A DNA stretch of 64,000 nucleotides from contig JBFWQI010000015.1 of assembly GCA_050249535.1 (NCBI GenBank), positions 1 through 64,000 on the forward strand, in the 5' to 3' direction. Shown here one piece after another: positions 39,634 through 51,350 of this stretch. The number at the start of each line of letters is the position of its first letter. Position 1 is the stretch's first letter. The stretch is from JADJXM01 sp937967285. Lineage in GTDB: Bacteria; Acidobacteriota; Blastocatellia; RBC074. The translations under genes and the position numbers were made by a program. The notes below the pieces were generated by a model. It saw only the letters and a program-made list of their open reading frames with translations, had not been told where the DNA came from and searched no databases.

Positions 39634-40722
39634 ATGACCGAGCGTGTTTTCAATTTCAGTGCCGGACCGGCGACGCTGCCCGTCAGCGTGCTGGAAAGGG
39701 CGCAGGCCGAAATGCTCAACTACAAAGGCTGCGGCATGTCCGTCATGGAGATGAGCCACCGATCGAAGGCCTTCGAGGGAATCATCGCCGAGGCCGAAGC
39801 CGATCTGCGGCAGTTGCTCTCGATCCCGGACAACTACAAGGTTCTCTTCCTGCAGGGCGGCGCGAGCCTTCAATTCACGATGGTTCCGATGAACCTGCTG
39901 CCGAAGGGATCGAGCGCCGATTACCTGCTGACCGGTAGCTGGGGCCAGGGCGCGATCAAGGAAGCCAAAAAGCTCGGGACAGTGCGCGAGGCGGCAAACA
40001 CCGGCGACACCAACTTCAACCGGCTGCCGCGCCCCGATGAGATCACACCGGATGCGAACGCGGCCTACCTGCATTTCACATCGAACGAGACCATCTTCGG
40101 CGTCGAGTTTCAGGATGAGCCCGTGGCTGGCAATGTGCCGCTGGTCTGCGACATGTCATCGGATTTCATCAGCCGGCCTGTCGACGTCTCGAAGTACGGC
40201 CTGATCTACGCCGGCGCGCAGAAGAACGCCGGCCCCTCGGGCGCGACGATGGTCATCATCCGCGAGGACCTGCTGGCAGCGATTCCCGACGGACTGCCCG
40301 CCATGCTCGATTACAAAAACCTCGCCAAGAGCGGCTCGATGTACAACACGCCGCCCTGCTATTCGATCTACATCTGCGGGCTGGTCTTCAAATGGCTGCT
40401 CGAGGATATCGGCGGGCTCGAGAAGATCGAGGCGCTCAACCGCGAGAAGGCCGGGATCCTCTACGACGCGATCGACGCATCGGACGGATACTATCGCGGT
40501 CACGCCGAGAAGGACTGCCGCAGCCTGATGAACGTCACGTTCAGGCTGCCGAGCGAGGAACTCGAAAACAAATTCGTCAAGGAGGCGACCGCCGCGGGAC
40601 TCGACGGCCTCAAGGGACATCGCTCGGTCGGCGGACTCCGCGCCTCGATCTACAACGCCTTCCCGAAAGCGGGCGTCTCGAGACTGGTCGAGTTCATGAG
40701 CGATTTCCGGAAAGCCAATTGA
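39634..40722 (+). CDS. serC: Phosphoserine aminotransferase
   Basis: Transfers the amino group of glutamate to 3-phosphohydroxypyruvate. The 362 residues start RVFNFSAGPATLPVSVL, have the PLP lysine in YAGAQKNAGPSG (near 196), and FLQGGASLQF (near 72) and GGLRASIYNAFP (near 330), all typical of the SerC family. AAGGAG lies before the ATG. Together with serA this gives two of three serine synthesis steps; a phosphoserine phosphatase is not seen here. Confidence 0.96.
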   Translation: MTERVFNFSAGPATLPVSVLERAQAEMLNYKGCGMSVMEMSHRSKAFEGIIAEAEADLRQLLSIPDNYKVLFLQGGASLQFTMVPMNLLPKGSSADYLLTGSWGQGAIKEAKKLGTVREAANTGDTNFNRLPRPDEITPDANAAYLHFTSNETIFGVEFQDEPVAGNVPLVCDMSSDFISRPVDVSKYGLIYAGAQKNAGPSGATMVIIREDLLAAIPDGLPAMLDYKNLAKSGSMYNTPPCYSIYICGLVFKWLLEDIGGLEKIEALNREKAGILYDAIDASDGYYRGHAEKDCRSLMNVTFRLPSEELENKFVKEATAAGLDGLKGHRSVGGLRASIYNAFPKAGVSRLVEFMSDFRKAN

Positions 40723-40729
40723 AATCAAA

Positions 40730-40818
40730 TCATCCACAAAGTTCACGAAGATTCACAAAGAATATAACTCAGGAGTCCCGTTATTTCTTCGTGCTCCTTT
40801 GTGCCCTTTGTGGATGAT
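40730..40818. repeat. Palindromic repeat CATCCACAAAGTTCACGAAG ... CTTCGTG...TTTGTGGATG
   Basis: Left arm 40730-40771 and right arm 40784-40818 are reverse complementary and built of short repeating CACAAAG / CTTTGTG words. It lies between the convergent serC and miaA genes, with serC ending eight bases before it and miaA ending four bases after it. Such elements are common in several phyla, from memory. Confidence 0.8.
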
Positions 40819-40821
40819 ATT

Positions 40822-41873
<1,052 letters not shown>

Positions 41874-42272
41874 TTACAACAGCCCTTTCTTTTTGAGTCC
41901 GTTGACGAATCGATCGAGATCGAGGACGGCGCGCGTGTGCTCTCCCGACCCGATGAGTTGCCGGCTGTCGTGCGCTTCGACCTCGAATTTGACGAGGTTA
42001 TCGACGACCTCGAGGACGGTCGCTCGCGCGGTGACGTGGTCGCCGATCGGTGTCGCGGCCGCATGTCGAATGTTGACCTCGACGCCGACCGAGATGAATC
42101 CATCCGGAAGATAGGGCTGCATCGCCTCGGCCGCGGCAACCTCCATCAGATAGATCATCGCCGGCGTCGCGTAGACCGGAGGCAGCTTCGGATCATGAAC
42201 CTGGATCGTCAGGTCGCGTGTGACCTCGATCGTCTTCTCGCCTTTGTCCCCAACGCGCAGGCCTTCAAGCAT
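41874..42272 (-). CDS. Hotdog-fold thioesterase, fluoroacetyl-CoA thioesterase-like
   Basis: A 132-residue hotdog thioesterase. The sequence VYATPAMIYLMEVAAAEAMQPYLPDGFISVGVEVNIRHAAATPIGDHVTARATV fits the FlK-like group, with the catalytic Thr, Glu and His near residues 36, 44 and 70. Members hydrolyse acyl-CoA thioesters; the physiological substrate is unknown. The ATG at 42272 has AAAGG nine bases upstream. It is likely co-transcribed with miaA, downstream across the heptamer palindrome. Confidence 0.85.
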   Translation of the reverse strand: MLEGLRVGDKGEKTIEVTRDLTIQVHDPKLPPVYATPAMIYLMEVAAAEAMQPYLPDGFISVGVEVNIRHAAATPIGDHVTARATVLEVVDNLVKFEVEAHDSRQLIGSGEHTRAVLDLDRFVNGLKKKGLL

Positions 42273-42343
42273 ATTGATCACCTTTCTTCGGTCGATAATT
42301 TTATGGAGCCCGTGCGGGCGAAATGAGTTTACAATTGACGAGG

Positions 42344-42412
42344 ACCCGCTCGCTATCGCTCGCGGTACCGTACCGACCGGCACTCTACCGACCGGGTACC
42401 GCGCCGGCACTG
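42344..42412. repeat. GC-rich repeat with GGTACC / ACCGACCGG words
   Basis: Contains CCGCTCGCTATCGCTCGCGG, itself a hairpin, followed by CGGTACC and two ACCGACCGG units (near 42373 and 42388). It fills the divergent promoter region between the thioesterase and the large hypothetical gene. Confidence 0.55.
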
Positions 42413-42440
42413 TTCATAGTATCAGCGAGTACTGTAAATC

Positions 42441-45314
42441 ATGGCGATATTTCTGCTCAACTCGGAAACATTCAAGCGCTCGTTCCTCGACGGAGACGGG
42501 AAGCTCGTCCTGTCCTCGGATCAGGATATCTGGATGAGCCTCCTGGCGACCGGAGGCAGATTTCTTCCGACGGTCGCGAGAATTGCCGATCTCAATTTCG
42601 AGATCAAAAACGGCAGGGATTTCCGCTTCGGCAGCGCCGGCGGCCTCAATCTGAAGATCGGGGGGAAGGCGGGGCATGAGATCAGACTGATCTGGCCCGA
42701 TGAAGCCGAAAAGGTCCTGAAGGACCCCGAGCTTGCCGCACTAATGACTGAGGAAGATGTCTGCCTCAAACTGACATTGTCCGCTTCGGCCGATGCCGCT
42801 GCGACCGCCAGATTTCCGTCCGGCCCGATCTCGGTCGGATTCGGCATTCAGGCTGGAGGATCGGCGGGATACGAATACTGCCGGATCTACAATGCCGAGC
42901 TGACGGCCGGTGAGATCCTGACCGACCTTTTTTCTGAGATGCGACTGCCGCAGCAGGCCATCACCGGCGATGCAGCGCCTGTTGCGGGAGAGGTTCTGGC
43001 GCTCGAGTACGGCGGATATCTCAACCTGAGCGGAACTTTCAACTGGGGATACAGCCTGACCGGCACTCGCTCGATCGAATTCAATGATCTGTCGGCCGAT
43101 CTCAACTATGCGCTCAAGGCGATGGCCGGCATCTCCGTCGGTTATTCGGTCGCCGGGGAGTTTCGCATCGAGGCCCGTCAGGGGCGGGACGACGGATGGG
43201 TCCGTCTGACAGTTCGCAAGAGCGACCGCGCGCAGTTCGGGGTCGCCGCGGACTTCTCATTCGATTTGAAGCACGATCTGAAGGGGCTCCCGAAGTCCGC
43301 GGATGAGTTTCTGACCCGGATCATCGGCTCCGATGCCGGAACCTACCTCGATCATTTTCACAAGGCGCGGAAATACGCCTCGCTGGATGAGCTCGAGAAA
43401 GCGCTCGCGCCGGCTGTCCGGGAGTTCACGCATCGCTGGGCCGAGCGGCTTGTCGGAAAACCACTGACCGACCACACACTCGAAGAGTTCCTCTCGATCG
43501 CCCGAACCGTTTCGGAGATCTATCAGGATGTCGATCAGGGCATCGTCGAGCTGTATCACGATTACCTCGGCCGGATTCCTCAATTGCACAAGGTTCTTGA
43601 CGGGCTGATCGCCGTGACCGATCCGATGGAACTTCTGACCCGCGAGGAAGATGATGATCAGAAGGAAAAAGAGACGTGGTGGGAGCTGATCGAGATCGTC
43701 TGGGGCGCGAACATCTATCCGCTGCTGCTGGAAAAAGATGAATTCCAGCGCTTTCAGGAATACGCACGTAAGATCAGATCATTCATCGACGACGACCTGA
43801 CGGCGCCGGTCCGTGACGTGATCGCATCGCTGACCGACTTCCTGCCGCTCGAGAAACTCTTCGACGAACTGGGATCGATCAAAAATGCAGGTGAACTGAG
43901 AAAGCTGGCCGATCGCAGGCTGCAGGATCTGGCGGGGCGCCTGATCGGCAAGGCCTTCGATGAGATCGGCAACCGGGAGTGGGAAAAGGCATTCAAATCC
44001 CTCAAAGCGGGACTCGAAAATATCGAGAAGTTCAAGGAGAACTGGTATTCGAAGCTGCGAGGCGCGGTCAAGGGCAATTTCCGCTTTGCGCTTCACGCCG
44101 CGTGGAACCGCGCCCGCCGGGATGAACATCTGATCGACGTCGAGCTCGACCTCCGGACCGATGAAGGCCGCAGACTAGCGGAGCTGGCGTCATCGGGCGA
44201 TTTCTCTGAGGCGCTGTCATCATTCCGGAAACCCTGCGTCAGACTAAACAATGGCGTCTTCACACATTCGGTCACCACTTCGGCGCACTTCAGCATCAAC
44301 GTCATGGGATTCGGATACGACAGCCTGCGGCAAATGACGCAGAACGTCGAGGAGTCGATCGAGGAGTCGGAGGGCGGCCTGCTTCACATCTATGCCAGCG
44401 AAACTTCCCTCAAACGCCGCAGGGAATCCGGCAGAAAGTTCAAGGAGACCGTCGAGACCAATCTGTTGCTGCGATCCGTCGGCGAGAGCCTGATCGACAA
44501 ACCAGATCAGGATCGATCCTGGCTGATCGAAACCATGCGCGAGATGTCGATCCAGTATGATTTTCTGCGGAGCGATGAAAGAACCAGACCGGATGAGCTG
44601 ACGCGCTATCTGGAACTCGCCGGATTCCTTGGTATGATCGGCGATCGCCCGGCGTATGTGTCCGAACTGGGCAGACAGTTCCCGGACGGATTCGGAAGCG
44701 TGACGGTCAAATATCAGATCAGGTATGACGACGCAGCGATCAGAGAGATCTTCGAATCAATCGACGAGGAGAGACTGCATCGCCTGGCCCGTCTGACGAT
44801 GCGCGAGGTGATCGCTTCGAAGTATATCGGCTTGAAGCGGACGGACTGGCTGGCGCGCGTCGGCTTCGCATATCTCGCGCCCGCGCTTCACGAGGCATAC
44901 GACCGGCAGGGCGCGCAGGGGCTCGACAAATTCCGAGTGGTCACGCTACCGGGATGGCACACCGGCGGCGCGCCGACCGAGGCGCCGCTCTCAAAAACTG
45001 ACATCGCGCTGCTCAAGACCCTTTGTAATATCGAGAAATCGTTCGCCGACCGCACTGTCAGGCTGGCCGGGATGGTCGGAGAAGCGCTCTCTCAGGGCAA
45101 ACCGGTCCCGCTGGGAAAGCTGAAAGAGGCCGCTGGTAAATTCGTCGAGATGCTCGACAGACTGGACGACTGGCGTGAAAACGCATTCTTCGCGACGCTC
45201 GATAAAATGATCGCGGAGCTTTCTGAGAACCGCGCCGCGAGACGCTCGATGATGATCCTCGAGGTCACTCCGCCCGGCGGCCGCAAAGTTACGAAAGTTC
45301 TCATGCCGCAGTGA
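42441..45314 (+). CDS. Large unrecognised cytoplasmic protein
   Basis: A 957-residue protein with no signal peptide and no membrane segment I can see. Residues 1-285 alternate hydrophobic and Gly-rich stretches (FEIKNGRDFRFGSAGGLNL, VGFGIQAGGSAGYEY, SLTGTRSIEF), suggesting a beta-rich domain. Residues 286-957 are mostly charged helices (for example LRKLADRRLQDLAGRLIGKAFDEIGNREWEKAFKSLK) with coiled-coil character near 470-560, and a Trp-rich patch KEKETWWELIEIVW near 410. No catalytic motif or known family is evident. The coding nature is secure from length and codon use. It is isolated between opposite-strand genes, so context gives no function. Confidence 0.8.
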   Translation: MAIFLLNSETFKRSFLDGDGKLVLSSDQDIWMSLLATGGRFLPTVARIADLNFEIKNGRDFRFGSAGGLNLKIGGKAGHEIRLIWPDEAEKVLKDPELAALMTEEDVCLKLTLSASADAAATARFPSGPISVGFGIQAGGSAGYEYCRIYNAELTAGEILTDLFSEMRLPQQAITGDAAPVAGEVLALEYGGYLNLSGTFNWGYSLTGTRSIEFNDLSADLNYALKAMAGISVGYSVAGEFRIEARQGRDDGWVRLTVRKSDRAQFGVAADFSFDLKHDLKGLPKSADEFLTRIIGSDAGTYLDHFHKARKYASLDELEKALAPAVREFTHRWAERLVGKPLTDHTLEEFLSIARTVSEIYQDVDQGIVELYHDYLGRIPQLHKVLDGLIAVTDPMELLTREEDDDQKEKETWWELIEIVWGANIYPLLLEKDEFQRFQEYARKIRSFIDDDLTAPVRDVIASLTDFLPLEKLFDELGSIKNAGELRKLADRRLQDLAGRLIGKAFDEIGNREWEKAFKSLKAGLENIEKFKENWYSKLRGAVKGNFRFALHAAWNRARRDEHLIDVELDLRTDEGRRLAELASSGDFSEALSSFRKPCVRLNNGVFTHSVTTSAHFSINVMGFGYDSLRQMTQNVEESIEESEGGLLHIYASETSLKRRRESGRKFKETVETNLLLRSVGESLIDKPDQDRSWLIETMREMSIQYDFLRSDERTRPDELTRYLELAGFLGMIGDRPAYVSELGRQFPDGFGSVTVKYQIRYDDAAIREIFESIDEERLHRLARLTMREVIASKYIGLKRTDWLARVGFAYLAPALHEAYDRQGAQGLDKFRVVTLPGWHTGGAPTEAPLSKTDIALLKTLCNIEKSFADRTVRLAGMVGEALSQGKPVPLGKLKEAAGKFVEMLDRLDDWRENAFFATLDKMIAELSENRAARRSMMILEVTPPGGRKVTKVLMPQ

Positions 45315-45326
45315 TCGTTGAGCGGC

Positions 45327-47032
<1,706 letters not shown>

Positions 47033-50000
47033 CTATTCTGACCTGAGCGCCGAAAGTACCGGAAGCCCCAGGATAGCCCTGACGGCGATCAGCGCTCCGC
47101 CCATCCCGCTCAGAAAGACGGCCAGCAGCAGCAGGCCTAGCGAGACCGACGAGAAACCTCCTCCGCGCGCCAGCCAGGCCGGCGCGATCGCCAGCAGAGC
47201 GCAGAGCACGCCCGTCAGCAGGCCGCATCCGAGCATGAGCAGATTCTCCGAGAAGACCATCCACCCGAGATGGATCGGCCGGTAGCCGACCGCTCTGAGC
47301 AGCGCCAGTTCCCTTCTGCGTTCGAGCACGTTTCTGAGCAGAACAGTCCCGAGGCCGAAGGTTCCGAGCAGCAGCCCGAGCCCGCCCAGCGTCTGGAAAG
47401 TCGAAAGATATGTGTTCTCGACCTGATGAAAGCTCGCCAGCTTCTCTCCCGTCGAAGTCAGATCGAGGCCGAAGTCGGAGAGACGATCTTCGAGCATCGC
47501 GGCGATTCCGGCGGAATTCTCGGTCGGCGCATCGATCATGAAGAATCTGTAACCCTCCTGATCCGGGAAGAATTTCAGAAAATTCTCCTCTGACATGATC
47601 AGTTCGCTTTGAAAGACGCTGTCGGCGAGCGCTCCGACGATGTGCAGCCTGACCTGCCTGCCGTCGGACGCTGTGACGACCATCTCGTCGCCGAGGCCGA
47701 GATGCAGAACATAGGTCATCGAGTTCGCATCGACGATCACCGGGACCGTCGTCGAATCTCCGCCCTCGAGCAGCAGCCACGGATTGGTCTTCTCTTTTTC
47801 GGATTCGGCCAGAGAGCCGGAGAAACGGAACCGGCCCTCCCCGATGAAGGTTTCGGAGGCTCCCAGAATTCGCGGGTTCTTCGGCTGGTAGAGATTGAGG
47901 CAGCTTGCGTCGTCGCCCGGCCTGAGTCGAAATCTCGTCATTCGGACGTTCTTCAGTGCGTCATCGATCAGTCCCATCTCCTCGCGTTCGCCCGCGTCGT
48001 TCAGGTTGCGAACGATCGGGAGCAGTGATTCTCCCATCAGCGAGTAACCGCCGGTGCCCGAGCCCCTGCTCAGATCGGCGTCTCCGGCGCCGCGCCTGAA
48101 GGCATCGACCGAGACGATGATGAATGCTGCCGCAGCGACCAGCGCGATGCAGAGCACGGTCCGGGAAGGCCGCTCAGTCGCGTTTCTGAATCCCATCCGC
48201 ATCATGGTCGCCGTTCCGTGACCGGCGATCGTGCTTCTGTCGTCGCTCCGCAGCCATGCGGACCAGAAGAAGAGGGCCGAGATCAGCAGAAGCGTGCCAG
48301 CTCCGAAGAACCCTCCCGCCTGCCCGATCAGACCCGCCCAGGCGGTGCCGAGCAGCGCGAGCCCGAGCAGCCCGGCGATCAGCGAGAGGCGTGAGGCGCT
48401 GAGCAGCCTGCCGGCGCGTCCGCCGGCTCTCGACGCTCCCGTGAGGCTGCCGGCCAGCAGATTGCGCGGCGACGCGGCTCCGAGCGCTCGCAAAGTCAGC
48501 CAGACGCAGACCAGCGCGGTGACGATTCCGGCGACGAATGCAATTAATAAGGATAGCGGGTTGATGTGCAGCCTGAGCAGCGTGGTTCCGACTGCCCCGA
48601 CCCACCAGGTTCGCAGCCCGTACATCAGCAGCGCGGCGTATCCGATCGCTCCCGCCAGCCCGATCAGACTGCCGATCACGGCCAGCGCCGCTCCCTCGCG
48701 CAGGAAGAGTCCGCGGATCCTGCCGGCTGAGAATCCCAGCGCGCGCAGCAGCCCTATCTCTCGCCCGCGCTGCTCGACCCCGAGCTTGAAAAAGAGCGTC
48801 GTCAGCAGCAGGGCCGAAACGACGAGAAAGAAACTGAAGTATGTGAAATACTCGCCGAAGTCGGTCGCTCCGCGAGAAGCTGCAAGGCCCTCCTGGCGTA
48901 CCGGCTGGACCGTCAGCCCGGATTTCGACGGATCGATCCCGGCCAGCAGTGCGGCTTCCAGTTCGCTCTTCAGCTTCTCGGGTTCATCGCTGCTGAATCT
49001 GATCGATGTCAGCCTGCCGTACCGCGTCGCCCAGAGCTTCTGCCCGTCGGCGAGCGCGATGAACGCTTTCGGAGTGGTCCGATATTCGTCCCAGTAATCC
49101 TCGTCCTGCTTCCTGACGCGGCTCAGGTCGACCGGAAACGGAGGGTCCCAGTCCGACAGGCTGCTGGCCTCTGTGATTCCCGGATATTCCGGCGCAAGGT
49201 TCCTGTCGGCCGCCAGCCCGCTGATCGGAACGATCCCCGACACGGTGAACTCGGACGAATCGGTCCCCAGCTTGCCTTCGTCCCGCCAGACGTAATAATC
49301 GATTCCGATCCGGTCGCCGATCTTCGCGCCCAGGTCCCGCGCCGCCCATTCGTTGAGGATCATCCCTCCCGGTTGCAGCCCGGGAAACCGGTCAGGATCG
49401 ACCGCTGTGATCAGCGAATACGGCATCTCGCGATCGCCAAGCCGAAAGGTGTTCGCAAGATAGGTCAGAAATCGATTCGTCCGAATCTTCCTGTTCGACG
49501 CAACCTTCGCGGCCGCATCGGCCGTGGTTTCAGTGATCACGCCGGCATCGCTTTCGAGCGAAACCGCCCCTTCATAAACCCGCAGCTTGAGCCCGAGATC
49601 AGCCAGCGAAACCTTCTCACGAATCAAATCGGTCGCCGCGCCGGAAGCATCCGACGCCGGGTCCTTTTGGGAGAGCAGAATGATGTTCGCCTTCCCGTCC
49701 TGATCCAGATTTCGCTGCAGCTTTTCGAGTGGAATGTAGACCGCCCGGACGCCCCCCTGCTGGGGCCTGATCGAAAACTCCCCCATCGACCGGGCCGCGA
49801 GCGCCTCTCTGACCCTGACGCGGATCGTGCTGCCGAGATCGTCCTTCCTCCCGTGCAGCGATTCCACCGGGATCTCCGACGGCTTCTCGATTCTCAGGAT
49901 GATCGTCTCCGACGGTTTGGCCGCCAGCTCCGCCGCGAGCGCCGGACTGATCAGCGCATCGTTCGGCCCCGGCTGCACGACCTCGACCCCGTGGAACTTC

Positions 50001-50359
50001 CAGAAACTCTCGTCGACGCCGTAAATCTGCACGCCGCCGGCCCGCGCATTCGAATCGCCGTGAGTCGCAACGCCCTCGAGCGCGATCATCGAGCATCCCG
50101 CCGCGAACTTCTCCGGAAATCGTGGATCGGCTCTCAACTCATCAACCAGCTTCTGGCGGAAGAAACCCGCGCCGGCGACGACCAGATCGGTCCGGCCGAG
50201 CCGCTCGACGGCCAGCTGTCTCAGGCTGCCGCGGACCGAATCGCCGACCAGCAGCGCGCCTCCCAGCACCGCTACTGCCGCCGCCACGCCGAGCACCACC
50301 GCCAGATTGGTCCGGCGGAAATAGGTCAGACTGCGTTTTACCAGTGTCGTGATCTGCAT
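47033..50359 (-). CDS. Large FtsX-type ABC permease
   Basis: An 1108-residue inner-membrane permease with ten predicted membrane segments in the FtsX/MacB pattern: one at residues 18-40 (LAVVLGVAAAVAVLGGALLVGDSVRGSLRQL), three near 515-650 (with GREIGLLRALGFSAGRIRGLF), two near 690-740, another near 770 and three at the end (RRELALLRAVGYRPIHLGWMV). Two large periplasmic domains separate them. Length and the first segment resemble permeases that work with LolD-like ATPases; the ATPase gene is directly upstream. No ribosome site is evident before its ATG because the repeat array occupies the leader. Confidence 0.9.
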   Translation of the reverse strand: MQITTLVKRSLTYFRRTNLAVVLGVAAAVAVLGGALLVGDSVRGSLRQLAVERLGRTDLVVAGAGFFRQKLVDELRADPRFPEKFAAGCSMIALEGVATHGDSNARAGGVQIYGVDESFWKFHGVEVVQPGPNDALISPALAAELAAKPSETIILRIEKPSEIPVESLHGRKDDLGSTIRVRVREALAARSMGEFSIRPQQGGVRAVYIPLEKLQRNLDQDGKANIILLSQKDPASDASGAATDLIREKVSLADLGLKLRVYEGAVSLESDAGVITETTADAAAKVASNRKIRTNRFLTYLANTFRLGDREMPYSLITAVDPDRFPGLQPGGMILNEWAARDLGAKIGDRIGIDYYVWRDEGKLGTDSSEFTVSGIVPISGLAADRNLAPEYPGITEASSLSDWDPPFPVDLSRVRKQDEDYWDEYRTTPKAFIALADGQKLWATRYGRLTSIRFSSDEPEKLKSELEAALLAGIDPSKSGLTVQPVRQEGLAASRGATDFGEYFTYFSFFLVVSALLLTTLFFKLGVEQRGREIGLLRALGFSAGRIRGLFLREGAALAVIGSLIGLAGAIGYAALLMYGLRTWWVGAVGTTLLRLHINPLSLLIAFVAGIVTALVCVWLTLRALGAASPRNLLAGSLTGASRAGGRAGRLLSASRLSLIAGLLGLALLGTAWAGLIGQAGGFFGAGTLLLISALFFWSAWLRSDDRSTIAGHGTATMMRMGFRNATERPSRTVLCIALVAAAAFIIVSVDAFRRGAGDADLSRGSGTGGYSLMGESLLPIVRNLNDAGEREEMGLIDDALKNVRMTRFRLRPGDDASCLNLYQPKNPRILGASETFIGEGRFRFSGSLAESEKEKTNPWLLLEGGDSTTVPVIVDANSMTYVLHLGLGDEMVVTASDGRQVRLHIVGALADSVFQSELIMSEENFLKFFPDQEGYRFFMIDAPTENSAGIAAMLEDRLSDFGLDLTSTGEKLASFHQVENTYLSTFQTLGGLGLLLGTFGLGTVLLRNVLERRRELALLRAVGYRPIHLGWMVFSENLLMLGCGLLTGVLCALLAIAPAWLARGGGFSSVSLGLLLLAVFLSGMGGALIAVRAILGLPVLSALRSE

Positions 50360-50378
50360 AAAATGAGTTTTCAGAAAT

Positions 50379-50557
<179 letters not shown>

Positions 50558-50559
<2 letters not shown>

Positions 50560-51223
50560 AAACCCTTACCAACCGCCTCTCCCGCATCTCGAATCTGATC
50601 GGGAATTTTGCGGCGAGTTCGGCGCTGTGAGTCACCACGATCAGGATAGTCTGCTGCTCACGATGCAGATCCAGCAGGATCGAGGCAACGTTCTCGGCCG
50701 TTTCGTGATCGAGATTCCCTGTCGGCTCGTCGCAGAGCAGCAACTGCGGCCGGCGGATCATCGCCCTCGCAATGGCGACGCGCTGCTTCTCTCCGCCCGA
50801 CAATTCCGACGGAAGGTGATCGAGTCGCGCGGACAATCCCACGGCCTCGAGCAGCGCCCTGGCTCGACCGGTGTAGTCCTCACCGTCAGTCGCAACCAGC
50901 GTCGGAATCAGAACATTTTCGAGCACCGAGCATTGCGGCAACAGATAGTGATCCTGGAAGATGAACCCTATCCTGCTGTTCCTGAACGCCGCCAGCTCGG
51001 CCTCCGGCAGATCGTACGGATTCCGGTCGTCTAGCGTGACGGTGCCGGATGTCGGAGGATCGAGCGCGCCGAGAATGTAGAGCAGCGTGCTCTTGCCGCT
51101 TCCCGACGGGCCCATGATCGCAACCGCATCCCCGCGATCGAAGCTCTGCGTGATGTCGGTCAGGATCGCCAGCGGACCGTGCGGCGTGGGATAGGACTTG
51201 CTGAGATTCGTTACTCGTAACAA
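50558..51223 (-). CDS. ABC transporter ATP-binding protein, LolD/MacB type
   Basis: A 221-residue ATPase partnering the permease encoded downstream. Walker A GPSGSGKST (near 38), Q-loop FIFQDHYLL, signature LSGGEKQRVAIARA and Walker B LLLCDEPTGNLD are clear, as is the switch His in VVTHSAELA. It starts at TTG (51223) with AAGGGG seven bases upstream. Repeat palindromes lie on both sides, between it and the glycosyltransferase and permease genes. Confidence 0.93.
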
Positions 51224-51240
51224 TGATGGCCCCTTAATAA

Positions 51241-51350
51241 AGTTTCCAGTTTCCAGTTTCCAGTTGCCAGTTTGGTTTGTAAGTTCCCATTTTCACTGGA
51301 CTGAAATCTTTGAAACAGGGTACGCACTGGAAACTGGCAACTGGAAACTT
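51241..51350. repeat. Heptamer palindrome TTTCCAG / CTGGAAA (second copy)
   Basis: Left arm 51241-51275, right arm 51336-51350, with a 60-base spacer. The glycosyltransferase stop (TAG at 51351-51353) lies immediately beside the right arm. Confidence 0.85.
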
